Positions 1 to 7,048 of a stretch of 64,000 nt of DNA are shown here, piece by piece. Position 1 is the first letter of the stretch; every line of letters starts with the position of its first letter. The notes beneath the pieces were generated by a model. It was not told where the DNA came from, searched no databases, and saw only the letters and a program-made list of their open reading frames with translations. Source of the DNA: an uncultured Oscillospiraceae bacterium (GTDB lineage Bacteria > Bacillota > Clostridia > Oscillospirales > Ruminococcaceae); assembly GCA_934448295.1 (NCBI GenBank), contig CAKSEY010000009.1, positions 60,062-124,061 of the forward strand. Direction: 5' to 3'. The position numbers were made by a program, and so were the translations under genes.

Positions 1-597
1 CAGAGAAACCGCATGGTTTCCGGGCTTGGAATGGGCACGCTGGTAGTGGAGGCCTCCACCCGCAGCGGTTGCCTGCTGACGGCAAACCATGCCATCGACC
101 AGGGGCGCGACCTGTTCTGCGTTCCGCCCAGCGACATAATGCGGGAGAGCTGCATGGGAGTTGTGCCGTTCCTGCGCGACGGAGCTATCCCGGTTTTCGA
201 CCACCTGGATATAGTCAAGGAATATATGTGTTATTTCTTCAACCGCGTGGACGCCGACGAGCTGAACGACAGATACCACAGGAGCAATGCGCGCAGGCAG
301 TCTGCAAACCGTGAGCGGCAGTTCCCGCGCCAGAAGGCAGCGCCTGTTCCGCCGGAAGCTCCCCCGCAGGAAGCGCCGGAACCCGCTCCCCGGCAGGAGC
401 TTTCCGCTGAAAGGCTTGAGGGGCTGTCAGATCTGCAGACCGCCCTTGCAAGGCTGGTGGAGAAGGCTCCCGCCACGGCTGACGAGCTGCTGGAGCTTTC
501 CGGAAACGCGTATTCCGAGGGGATAGAAGCCCTCACCGAGCTGGAAATTGACGGGATAATTCAGCTTATGCCGGACGGCAAATACCGCCTTGCATAA
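1..597 (+). CDS. dprA: DNA processing protein DprA, C-terminal part (5' truncated by window)
   Basis: The reading frame is open from base 1 and begins QRNRMVSGLG, the conserved RNR-x-x-SGL segment of the DprA Rossmann fold; TLVVEASTRSG, HAIDQGRDLFCVP and a C-terminal winged-helix region (last ~60 residues, DLQTALARL...TADELLELS) follow in the usual order. DprA loads RecA on incoming single-stranded DNA during transformation and is kept widely in bacteria. A Pro/Ala-rich linker separates the Rossmann part from the winged helix. The true start lies upstream of the window, so the ATG at base 13 is internal. A strong terminator follows directly. Family assignment is secure; competence in this organism is not shown by the sequence. 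Confidence 0.93.
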   Translation, partial: QRNRMVSGLGMGTLVVEASTRSGCLLTANHAIDQGRDLFCVPPSDIMRESCMGVVPFLRDGAIPVFDHLDIVKEYMCYFFNRVDADELNDRYHRSNARRQSANRERQFPRQKAAPVPPEAPPQEAPEPAPRQELSAERLEGLSDLQTALARLVEKAPATADELLELSGNAYSEGIEALTELEIDGIIQLMPDGKYRLA

Positions 598-602
598 AAA
601 TT

Positions 603-637
603 GGACTGCCAGAATTTCCCGGCAGTCCGTTTTTTTT
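603..637 (+). terminator. Intrinsic terminator after dprA
   Basis: An 8-bp stem (603-610 with 621-628) is followed by a run of eight T. It overlaps the 3' end of the convergent GH13 gene. Confidence 0.85.
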
Positions 638-2177
638 ATCTGAGCTTTATCCAGCAGGCGGAAACCGGCTCTGCGTGAACCTTTCCGCCGGACAGCTCCG
701 CGCCGCCGAAGCTGTACAGAACCTCTGCGACTTCCCCGTCAAGGCTGAATTCCGCAGCGCTGCCGGAGGGATTCAGCACAACGAGTACCCTTTCACCGCC
801 GGAGCTTCTCACATACGCCAGCGGATAGCTGTTTTTGCCGTAGTATGCGAAGCTGATATCCCCGCGGCTCTGGAGCGCCGGGTGAGCCATTCTTATGGAG
901 ATGAGCCGCTTTATCGTGCTGCGCAGGGAATCCGGGTCGGACATCTGCGCCTGCGCGGTGGGGCGGTCGTCCGCCGGGTCTAGCGGAATGTACAGCCTGT
1001 CAGCCTCTGCGTCAGAGAATCCGGCGTTCTTCCCGCCGTCCCACTGCATGGGGGAGCGGGAGCCAGTTCTTCCGTAGCCGCCCTCAACGGAGGTCAGCCC
1101 CTCGACATAGCGCATGCCTATCTCGTCCCCGTAATATATGAACGGAGCGCCCGGCATCGACAGCAGGAACGCGAACGCGATTTTCAGCCTGTCGCCGTGG
1201 ACCCACTTCGCAAGCCTGTCCATGTCGTGGTTTCCGGAGGGAATACAGATAAGCCCCTTTCCGCCGGACTTCTCAACATTCTCGATGTATTTTTTCACGA
1301 ATTCGCTGCAGTCGCCGCTGCCCTCAAAGAACGGCTGTCCATAGCGGAACAGGTCGTTGTAATGCGAGGGTCCGAAGTGCAGCAGGAAATCCATGTGGAA
1401 CCCGCCCTGAAGGCTCTTGTCCGGCTCGCCCCATTCGGAGACCATAGCCGCCTGCGGGAATTCCTCGTCCAGGAACCCGCGCACGTCCTGCCAGAGTTTT
1501 ATCGTGCCCTTTCCGTCCTCGTCGTTCTTGACAAGGGAGCCTGCCATGTCCACGCGGAAACCGTCGCAGCCCCTTGACAGCCAGAATCTCATAACGTCCT
1601 TCATGGCGCTGCGGGTCGCCAGCGCCCCCTCGGAATCCATGCTCTGCTGCCAGGGTCTTTCGGGCTTGTAGAAGCCGTAATTCAGCGCGGGCTGGTGGGT
1701 GAAGAAGTTCACAGCGCAGCTTCCGTCACGGTCGGAGATACCCCGCAGTGAGCCGTAGCCGGTGGGCTCCTCCCATATGCTGTCCGTCCAGACGTAGCGG
1801 TCGGTGTATTCGTTGCGCTCCGCCTTCATGGATTCCAGAAACCACGGGTGCTTCCATGACGTGTGCCCGGGCACCAGGTCGAGCAGGACGTGCATTCCGC
1901 GCTTGTGAGCTTCGTTAAACAGCTCGATAAGGTCGTCGTTGGTGCCGTATCGCGGCGCGACCTTGCAGTAGTCCGCAACGTCGTAGCCAGCGTCGCCGAA
2001 CGGGGAATCGAAGCAGGGGTTTATCCACAGCGCCGTGCAGCCGAGCTCCGCGATGTAGTCCAGCTTTGCGGTGATTCCGGGGATATCGCCTATTCCGTCG
2101 CCGTTTGAGTCGTTGAAGGACTGGGGGTAAATTTCATAGAAAACTGCGTTGTTGAGCCATTCGGGCTGCTTGTTCAT
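636..2177 (-). CDS. Glycoside hydrolase family 13 alpha-glucosidase/glucanase
   Basis: A 513-residue cytoplasmic (beta/alpha)8 enzyme with no signal peptide. The N-terminus shows the NAVFYEIYPQSF and GDGIGDIPGI signatures. GH13 catalytic residues are visible: nucleophile Asp210 in GFRVDMAG, acid/base Glu248 in VSEWGEP and the transition-state Asp318 in SGNHD. Family members hydrolyse alpha-1,4 or alpha-1,6 glucosidic bonds of maltodextrins or sucrose-like sugars; exact specificity cannot be read here. The ATG has AAGGAGG upstream. It is transcribed away from an AraC-type regulator, which is a reasonable candidate for its control. No sugar transporter lies beside it. Confidence 0.92.
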   Translation of the reverse strand: MNKQPEWLNNAVFYEIYPQSFNDSNGDGIGDIPGITAKLDYIAELGCTALWINPCFDSPFGDAGYDVADYCKVAPRYGTNDDLIELFNEAHKRGMHVLLDLVPGHTSWKHPWFLESMKAERNEYTDRYVWTDSIWEEPTGYGSLRGISDRDGSCAVNFFTHQPALNYGFYKPERPWQQSMDSEGALATRSAMKDVMRFWLSRGCDGFRVDMAGSLVKNDEDGKGTIKLWQDVRGFLDEEFPQAAMVSEWGEPDKSLQGGFHMDFLLHFGPSHYNDLFRYGQPFFEGSGDCSEFVKKYIENVEKSGGKGLICIPSGNHDMDRLAKWVHGDRLKIAFAFLLSMPGAPFIYYGDEIGMRYVEGLTSVEGGYGRTGSRSPMQWDGGKNAGFSDAEADRLYIPLDPADDRPTAQAQMSDPDSLRSTIKRLISIRMAHPALQSRGDISFAYYGKNSYPLAYVRSSGGERVLVVLNPSGSAAEFSLDGEVAEVLYSFGGAELSGGKVHAEPVSACWIKLR

Positions 2178-2197
2178 ATTAATTCCTCCTTGATGGG

Positions 2198-2226
2198 TTG
2201 ATTTTTTGCTTTCTATATGATATAAT
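2198..2226 (+). promoter_or_regulatory. SigA-type promoter of the AraC-family gene
   Basis: TTGATT at 2198-2203 and TATAAT at 2221-2226 with a 17-bp spacer. It lies in the 122-bp divergent region shared with the GH13 gene, whose own promoter is less clear. Confidence 0.7.
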
Positions 2227-2299
2227 ACTACACAAAGACGGTTAAATCTACTGAAAAAGTACGCAAAACCGATACTATTATACTTTTAGGAGGCGCAAA

Positions 2300-3172
2300 A
2301 TGAACAGCGAAGCTTCCCGGGAGCAGCGCGAGCACAGCAGCGAATACAAGCCGTACAGCTATTACAAGTGCAGTATCCCGGAATTCTTTATAAACGTCCC
2401 GCTGCACTGGCACCCGGAGCTGGAGCTGAACCTGATACGCGACGGCTGCGCGGAATTCATCTGCGGGGACGAAAAATTCACCGCGCATGCGGGGGAGATA
2501 GTGGTGATACTGCCGGATATGCTTCATTCCGTGAGCCGCTCGGGGGAGTGCCGCTGCGCGTACGATACGGTGGTTTTCGGGCTTTCCATGCTGGGCGCGC
2601 AGGAAACCGACCGGAGCGCGGCGCTGTGCGTTCAGCCCCTTGGCTCCGGCTGCGGGATACACAGCCTGATCACCCGGGAGCACCCGTATTACGGGGAGCT
2701 TCGCACCGCTGCGGAGCAGATTTTTTCCTGCGTCAAGGGCGATACGGCAATGCTTGATATGCTCATGAAAAGCGAGCTTATCCGGCTGTTCTGGCTGCTT
2801 TATGAGAGCGGCACCATCTACCCGCTGGGGCGCGGCGCTTCCGGCAGCGCGGAGCTTATCCGCCCGGCGGTACAGTACATCAGCGAGAACTATTCCGAGC
2901 CGATAACGATAGATTCCCTTGCGGGGATAACCCATCTCAGCCGCAGCTATTTCATGAGCTGCTTCCGGCAGGCGGCGGGAATGGGCGCGATAGAATATGT
3001 GAACCAGGTCAGGGCGCGGGCGGCGGTCAGGCTGCTTGGCTCCACCGACAAAAGTGTTGCCGAGATAGCGTACGAATGTGGGTTCAGGAACCTTTCCAAC
3101 TTCAACCGTCAGTTCAGGAGCTTTGCGGGAGTATCTCCGTCGCAATACCGCAAAAATAATCCCGGGCTGTAA
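2300..3172 (+). CDS. AraC-family transcriptional regulator with N-terminal cupin
   Basis: 290 residues. The first ~150 resemble the AraC effector-binding cupin (VPLHWHPELELNLI...GEIVVILPDMLHSV), the last ~100 are the double helix-turn-helix (DSLAGITHLSRSYFMSCFRQ and VAEIAYECGFRNLSNFNRQFRSFAGVSPSQYR). Such proteins usually activate carbohydrate genes on binding a sugar. The divergent GH13 gene is the obvious target by position, which is inference. AGGAGG precedes the ATG. The acetyltransferase downstream is 87 bp away and could be co-transcribed, because no terminator is visible between them. Confidence 0.92.
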   Translation: MNSEASREQREHSSEYKPYSYYKCSIPEFFINVPLHWHPELELNLIRDGCAEFICGDEKFTAHAGEIVVILPDMLHSVSRSGECRCAYDTVVFGLSMLGAQETDRSAALCVQPLGSGCGIHSLITREHPYYGELRTAAEQIFSCVKGDTAMLDMLMKSELIRLFWLLYESGTIYPLGRGASGSAELIRPAVQYISENYSEPITIDSLAGITHLSRSYFMSCFRQAAGMGAIEYVNQVRARAAVRLLGSTDKSVAEIAYECGFRNLSNFNRQFRSFAGVSPSQYRKNNPGL

Positions 3173-3195
3173 ATCTTATGAAAGGAGGCGGTAAC

Positions 3196-3216
3196 ATGAG
3201 ACTCTGCATTGCATAA
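3196..3216 (+). CDS. Putative 6-residue leader peptide of the acetyltransferase gene
   Basis: ATG AGA CTC TGC ATT GCA TAA encodes MRLCIA. It has its own strong ribosome binding site (AAAGGAGG, 5 nt before the ATG) and ends two bases before the left arm of an 11-bp inverted repeat that brackets the start of the acetyltransferase gene. The arrangement resembles the leader peptides that control cat and erm genes by ribosome stalling. Expression is not proven. Confidence 0.45.
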   Translation: MRLCIA

Positions 3217-3217
3217 G

Positions 3218-3274
3218 CCATGATGGAACACATAACAGGATTTTTTGGAGGTAAGAAAAATGATTCCATCATGG
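3218..3274 (+). promoter_or_regulatory. Attenuator-like stem-loop around the acetyltransferase start
   Basis: CCATGATGGAA (3218-3228) is perfectly complementary to TTCCATCATGG (3264-3274). The 35-nt loop holds the ribosome binding site (GGAGG, 3247-3251) and the ATG at 3260; the right arm is already coding sequence. A ribosome paused at the end of the leader peptide would cover the left arm and open the structure. Function is inferred from architecture only. Confidence 0.5.
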
Positions 3275-3910
3275 AAAATATATCCCCGCTCACAGGGGCA
3301 CAGCACAGTCTATCTGAAAAATGTCGTGACCGACCCGTTTATCGAGGTCGGCGACTACACAACGTATGACGATTTTGTAAACGACCCGCGGGACTTCCAG
3401 CGGAACAATGTGCTCTACCATTATCCGGAGTGCAACCACGACCGGCTGGTGATAGGCAGGTTCTGCTCGATAGCGTGCGGCGCGAGGTTTCTCTTTAATT
3501 CGGCGAACCATGCGCTGGGCAGCCTTTCCACCTATCCGTTCCCGATTTTCTTTGAGGAATGGGGGCTTCCCGCCGACTGCGAAAGTATCTCCGTGGCATG
3601 GGACAACAAGGGAGATATAACGGTCGGAAACGACGTCTGGATAGGATACGAAGCGGTAATTCTTGCCGGAGTGACCATAGGCGACGGCGCGGTCATAGGC
3701 ACCCGTTCCATCGTTACAAAGGACGTCCCGCCATACACCATTGTCGCAGGAGCCCCGGCGAAGCCTGTCAGGAAGCGTTTCAGCGAGGAAACCATCAGGG
3801 AGCTTCAGGAGCTGCGCTGGTGGGACCGCAGCGACGAGGAGATAAGAAGGTGTATTCCGGCGATACGCTCGGGAAATATCGGGGAGCTTAAGAGACTCCT
3901 TAAAGGATAA
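3260..3910 (+). CDS. CatB/Vat-family (hexapeptide-repeat) xenobiotic acetyltransferase
   Basis: 217 residues. The left-handed beta-helix repeats (IGRFCSIACGARF, ITVGNDVWIGYEAVILAGVTIGDGAVIGTRSIVTKDVPPYTIVAGAPAKPVRKRF) and the ANHALGSLSTYPF segment with catalytic-type His84 match acetyl-CoA-dependent acetyltransferases acting on chloramphenicol or streptogramin A. Chromosomal members are often of unknown substrate, so resistance is only possible. The ATG at 3260 is chosen over an upstream TTG at 3245 because GGAGG lies 8 nt before it. A preceding leader peptide and inverted repeat suggest inducible translation. A bidirectional terminator follows. Confidence 0.88.
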   Translation: MIPSWKIYPRSQGHSTVYLKNVVTDPFIEVGDYTTYDDFVNDPRDFQRNNVLYHYPECNHDRLVIGRFCSIACGARFLFNSANHALGSLSTYPFPIFFEEWGLPADCESISVAWDNKGDITVGNDVWIGYEAVILAGVTIGDGAVIGTRSIVTKDVPPYTIVAGAPAKPVRKRFSEETIRELQELRWWDRSDEEIRRCIPAIRSGNIGELKRLLKG

Positions 3911-3923
3911 CCTGCACAGACAA

Positions 3924-3957
3924 AAAACAGGATGGCATTAATTTGTCATCCTGTTTT
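3924..3957. terminator. Bidirectional terminator between the acetyltransferase and EAL genes
   Basis: AAAACAGGATG pairs with CATCCTGTTTT (11 bp), with T-rich flanks on both strands; it serves two convergent genes. Confidence 0.85.
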
Positions 3958-3962
3958 TCTAT

Positions 3963-4010
3963 TATACGGAAGTCTTGTTCTTCTACTATACGGAAGCCTT
4001 GTTCTTCTCC
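3963..4010 (-). repeat. 24-bp tandem duplication at the 3' end of the EAL gene
   Basis: Units 3963-3986 and 3987-4010 are nearly identical (TATACGGAAG[T/C]CTTGTTCTTC). The copy at 3987-4010 codes the C-terminus (KNKASV) and brings the stop; the other copy lies beyond the stop and would code KNKTSV. Confidence 0.8.
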
Positions 4011-5923
4011 GAAATGAACTTCACAAAATCCTGTTCGGGAATGGGCTTTGAGTAGTAGAAGCCCTGAATGAAATCGCATTTCAGGGCGGAGAATTTCTTC
4101 ACCATGTCGGCGGTCTCGATTCCCTCCACGACTATCTCCATGTTGAGGTCCTTTATCATCTTCACGGTGTTCTGGAGGACGGTCCACATCTTGTCGGTCT
4201 GGCTGTTTACAAAGCTCTTGTCCAGCTTGACTATCTTCAGCGGGAGCGCCGCGATACGGGACATATTGGAATAACCCGTGCCGTAGTCGTCCAGCGAGAA
4301 GCTTATCCCCGCCGCGCTGAGCTGCTTCAGGTTCTCCGACATCACGTTCTGGTCGTAGCTGGCTGCGGTCTCGGTTATCTCCAGGTTTATCTGGTCGGAG
4401 GAAACGCCGTATTTTTCCATGACCCCTATCACCTTGCGCGCCAGGTCGTGCCTCATGCACTGGGAAACCGAGAGGTTCACCTCGATGTATTCAAGCCCTA
4501 GCTGTTTGCACTGGTCGCTTGCCATAAAGCGGCACACCTCGTTCAGCACGAAGTCGCCGATTTTGTGGATAGCTCCGCTTTTTTCCGCCGCAGGAATGAA
4601 AATTTCCGGCGACACGAAGCCCTCTTTTTCATCAAACAGCCGCAGCAGAGCCTCGGCGGATACGAATTTCTTTTTCTCGATGGAATATATCGGCTGGTAG
4701 TACACCTGGAACCCGTGGTTTGCAAAGGCGCGGTCGATGATATCGTCCACGTCTCCCAGCAGGTTGACCATGCTCTTGACCCTGCCGCTGTCCGCGTATA
4801 TGACCTCGCCGTTATAAGAGAGCTTCTGGTGAATGTCGCCGCCGAAAGACATCAGCGACCTGAAATTCGGGATATCCTCCGGGCATTTGGCGAGACAGAC
4901 GTAGGCGATGATGTTCAGCTCGAACTTCTCGATTTTGACCGGCTCGCGGAGCGCCTGGTTAATGAGCTGCGCGGCGTTTTCGGCTGTGCCCCGGTTGAAG
5001 CTGTTTATAACTACCCTGAAACGTCCCCGGTCAAGGTAATAGAGAATAGCGTGCGATTTCGCGGCGCGGCTGCAATCGTTCAGCTTTCTGGCGATTTTTT
5101 TCAGCATAATGCCGGTGCGGTCGTACCCCAGCAGCTTTTGCAGGGAATCGAAGTTTCCGATGTTTATAAGGACGAGCGTGGTGTGGCTGTCCGTCATGTA
5201 ATTCTTCTTCATGTCGTCGGCGTAGGCGCTGTAATTGTGCAGCCCCGTGAAGGTATCCATCACGCTTTCCGGCCGCTGAACCAGCACGGAGATAAGCATA
5301 AGCCCCACTGCGTTGCCGAATATCATTATCAGCGTGTTTGGAGCCACGATCTGCGACATGATGACCATTCCCATTATCGGCAGCATGAGCAGCAGCGCAA
5401 GCGCTTTCCTGACCGTGAACAGCCTGTGGTATATTATCATGTAGACGATACAGCCGATGATGTATAATCCCGCCACGGAATACGGAATGAAAGCAAGCTC
5501 GGTGACGGTGAATTCACCGCCGGTTACCGTGAACAGGCAGCCGGTGAATATGTTGACAATGTGCAGGATTATGTTCCCGACATACGGCACAGCCATAAGT
5601 ATGGCAAGCGGAACTTTTCCGGTGACCTTTGACCAGGTGCTGGTCAGGCTGATTATGTACATCAGGAAGAACGGCGGAATGGAATTGTACAGAAGCAGGT
5701 AGACCGTGCGCGCCGCCAGGTGCATTCCTTCTGCGGGATAGTTGAAATTGCTGAGCAGCGCCGCCCAGATATCCGCGCCGGCGCACAGCATGGTAAGTAT
5801 GACAAGTGAAAGGAAGAATCTGTTAGTTGAGCCATTTTTCATATTGCGGGTGAGCTGCGAAACCAGCGTTATAGCCAGAACAATCAGCGCAGCAACATCG
5901 AAATGGATAAGCTGTTCAGCCAT
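3986..5923 (-). CDS. Membrane c-di-GMP phosphodiesterase (7-TM, degenerate GGDEF, EAL)
   Basis: 645 residues. About seven hydrophobic helices occupy residues 5-215, then a GGDEF-like domain (~225-385) whose signature site reads LDRGRF (297-302), so it cannot be an active cyclase. The EAL domain (~400-640) keeps the catalytic set: AEALLRL at 423, EVNLSVSQ, LEITETA, LDDYGTGYS, KLDKSFV, VEGIET and QGFYYSKP. It should hydrolyse c-di-GMP at the membrane, the GGDEF remnant perhaps acting as a GTP sensor (known for other proteins, inferred here). The ATG at 5923 has AGAGG; a TTG 36 bases upstream lacks one. A ~200-nt leader with alternative pairings precedes it. Confidence 0.93.
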   Translation of the reverse strand: MAEQLIHFDVAALIVLAITLVSQLTRNMKNGSTNRFFLSLVILTMLCAGADIWAALLSNFNYPAEGMHLAARTVYLLLYNSIPPFFLMYIISLTSTWSKVTGKVPLAILMAVPYVGNIILHIVNIFTGCLFTVTGGEFTVTELAFIPYSVAGLYIIGCIVYMIIYHRLFTVRKALALLLMLPIMGMVIMSQIVAPNTLIMIFGNAVGLMLISVLVQRPESVMDTFTGLHNYSAYADDMKKNYMTDSHTTLVLINIGNFDSLQKLLGYDRTGIMLKKIARKLNDCSRAAKSHAILYYLDRGRFRVVINSFNRGTAENAAQLINQALREPVKIEKFELNIIAYVCLAKCPEDIPNFRSLMSFGGDIHQKLSYNGEVIYADSGRVKSMVNLLGDVDDIIDRAFANHGFQVYYQPIYSIEKKKFVSAEALLRLFDEKEGFVSPEIFIPAAEKSGAIHKIGDFVLNEVCRFMASDQCKQLGLEYIEVNLSVSQCMRHDLARKVIGVMEKYGVSSDQINLEITETAASYDQNVMSENLKQLSAAGISFSLDDYGTGYSNMSRIAALPLKIVKLDKSFVNSQTDKMWTVLQNTVKMIKDLNMEIVVEGIETADMVKKFSALKCDFIQGFYYSKPIPEQDFVKFISEKNKASV

Positions 5924-6003
5924 TAAATCAACCTCTTTATATGTTATTTTATCAGGCAATTCTTTTCATATCAAACCAAACCAGAGAACAACAGACAGTT
6001 TAT

Positions 6004-6085
6004 GCTCCCGGAATGCCCAGCGTTTCCGGAGCGCCGTTATCAGCCGGATTACATCGCGGCGGCGTCTCAAACGGCATTCCGGCTG
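6004..6085 (-). promoter_or_regulatory. Structured 5' leader with mutually exclusive stems upstream of the EAL gene
   Basis: Several complementary pairs lie in the transcribed leader: 6008-6017 with 6073-6082 (10 bp perfect), 6004-6011 with 6026-6032 (one mismatch or bulge), 6033-6038 with 6070-6075, and 6041-6047 with 6079-6085. The first excludes the others, giving two alternative folds. It does not fit the c-di-GMP-I or II riboswitch consensus I know. Confidence 0.45.
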
Positions 6086-6136
6086 AGAACAGACTTTTGG
6101 CGGCATAAAATCCTGCGTAAATCTACCGCTAATAAT

Positions 6137-6165
6137 ATTATAACCCGCTAAGCAAAAATTGTCAA
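6137..6165 (-). promoter_or_regulatory. Consensus SigA promoter of the EAL gene
   Basis: On the minus strand TTGACA (6160-6165), 17-bp spacer, TATAAT (6137-6142). The start of transcription would lie near 6130, giving a 5' leader of about 200 nt. Confidence 0.8.
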
Positions 6166-6487
6166 CAGGTATTGAAGCTTTTTCCGGACAAAAACTGGCA
6201 GAACATTGCAGAAAAGCGGTCGGAGCCTGCTCTTACACTCTTAACACCCAGTTCGCGCTGATGGTTCGGAGGGCATACTATTTTGCTTCGCCGGGTGTGC
6301 TTTTTTAACAAATGTGCATGAAAATTTTTGTTTATAGTGCTTGATATATAAAATAAACATGGAGCTATGTCAGCTACGCAATACCCAAATACCAAAATGT
6401 GTGTTACAATATTAGTATTGTTAAACAAATATCAGCCGTGTTAGTTAAAAATAACTGTACATTTTTTATCTGACGGCTGGTAAAAAT

Positions 6488-6517
6488 GCAGAATAAGGCA
6501 CCGACCCCGTATTCTGC
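6488..6517 (+). promoter_or_regulatory. Inverted repeat in the hyd operon leader
   Basis: GCAGAATA (6488-6495) and TATTCTGC (6510-6517), a perfect 8-bp pair with a 14-nt loop, 49 nt before the hydC start. No T-run follows, so it may be an operator or mRNA-stability hairpin. Confidence 0.4.
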
Positions 6518-6565
6518 CAGAAGCTCTGTGAAAACGGAGCTATACATACAGGAGGTACATTATCT

Positions 6566-7048
6566 ATGCAAAGCAACATTCAGTTGGCCGATGTTGACGC
6601 AATTATCGACAGAATCGGCTGCGAAGAGAAGAACATCATCTCGATTTTGCAGGGCGTCCAGGAGCACTACCGCTACCTGCCGAATGAGGTGTTCCCACAC
6701 ATAGCGAAAAGGCTCGGAGTAGGCGAGGCGCGGCTTTTCAGCGTTGCCACATTCTACGAGAATTTCTCCCTTGAGCCGAAGGGGAAGTACGTCATCAAGG
6801 TGTGCGACGGTACAGCCTGTCATGTGCGGCAGTCGCCGCCTATCCTTGCAAGACTGCGGGAGGAGCTGGGTCTTTCCGAGACGAAAAAGACCACGGACGA
6901 CCTGATGTTCACGGTAGAGACCGTATCCTGTCTCGGCGCGTGCGGACTTGCCCCGGTAATCACGGTAAACGACCATGTACACGCGGAAATGACCCCGGAC
7001 AAGGCTTCCGCCATATTAAAGCAGCTTAAGGAGGGCGTGGAATGTTAA
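6566..7048 (+). CDS. hydC: Bifurcating hydrogenase subunit HydC (NuoE-like, [2Fe-2S])
   Basis: 160 residues of the thioredoxin-like NuoE fold. The four cysteines binding one [2Fe-2S] cluster are in CDGTACH and CLGACGLAP. NuoE proteins pass electrons between the flavin subunit and other clusters. GGAGG lies 10 nt before the ATG. The gene starts a three-gene operon; its stop overlaps the start of the NuoF-like gene by seven bases, and the hydrogenase large subunit follows, so it belongs to an electron-bifurcating HydABC complex using NADH and ferredoxin together rather than to respiratory complex I. Confidence 0.93.
   Translation: MQSNIQLADVDAIIDRIGCEEKNIISILQGVQEHYRYLPNEVFPHIAKRLGVGEARLFSVATFYENFSLEPKGKYVIKVCDGTACHVRQSPPILARLREELGLSETKKTTDDLMFTVETVSCLGACGLAPVITVNDHVHAEMTPDKASAILKQLKEGVEC

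Larger units (their letters stand above)
5924..6565. other. 642-bp divergent intergenic region
   Basis: The left part holds the EAL promoter and leader. The AT-rich centre has an inverted repeat ACACCC/GGGTGT (6244-6249 with 6293-6298) followed by six T on the + strand, which could end a short unidentified transcript. The right part is the presumed hyd operon promoter region; no unambiguous -35/-10 pair could be chosen. No protein gene is supported. Confidence 0.6.

Noticed and set aside
6004..6130. c-di-GMP riboswitch upstream of the EAL gene
   Set aside because: Neither the GEMM-I core nor the class II pseudoknot consensus is present, although the leader is structured.
6418..6440. Rex operator near TTGTTAAACAA before hydC
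   Set aside because: The palindrome is 11 bp and off-centre; Rex sites are ~18 bp with TTGT/ACAA ends.
6486..6704. 72-codon frame overlapping hydC
   Set aside because: No ribosome binding site, runs in another frame through hydC, and contains the leader hairpin.
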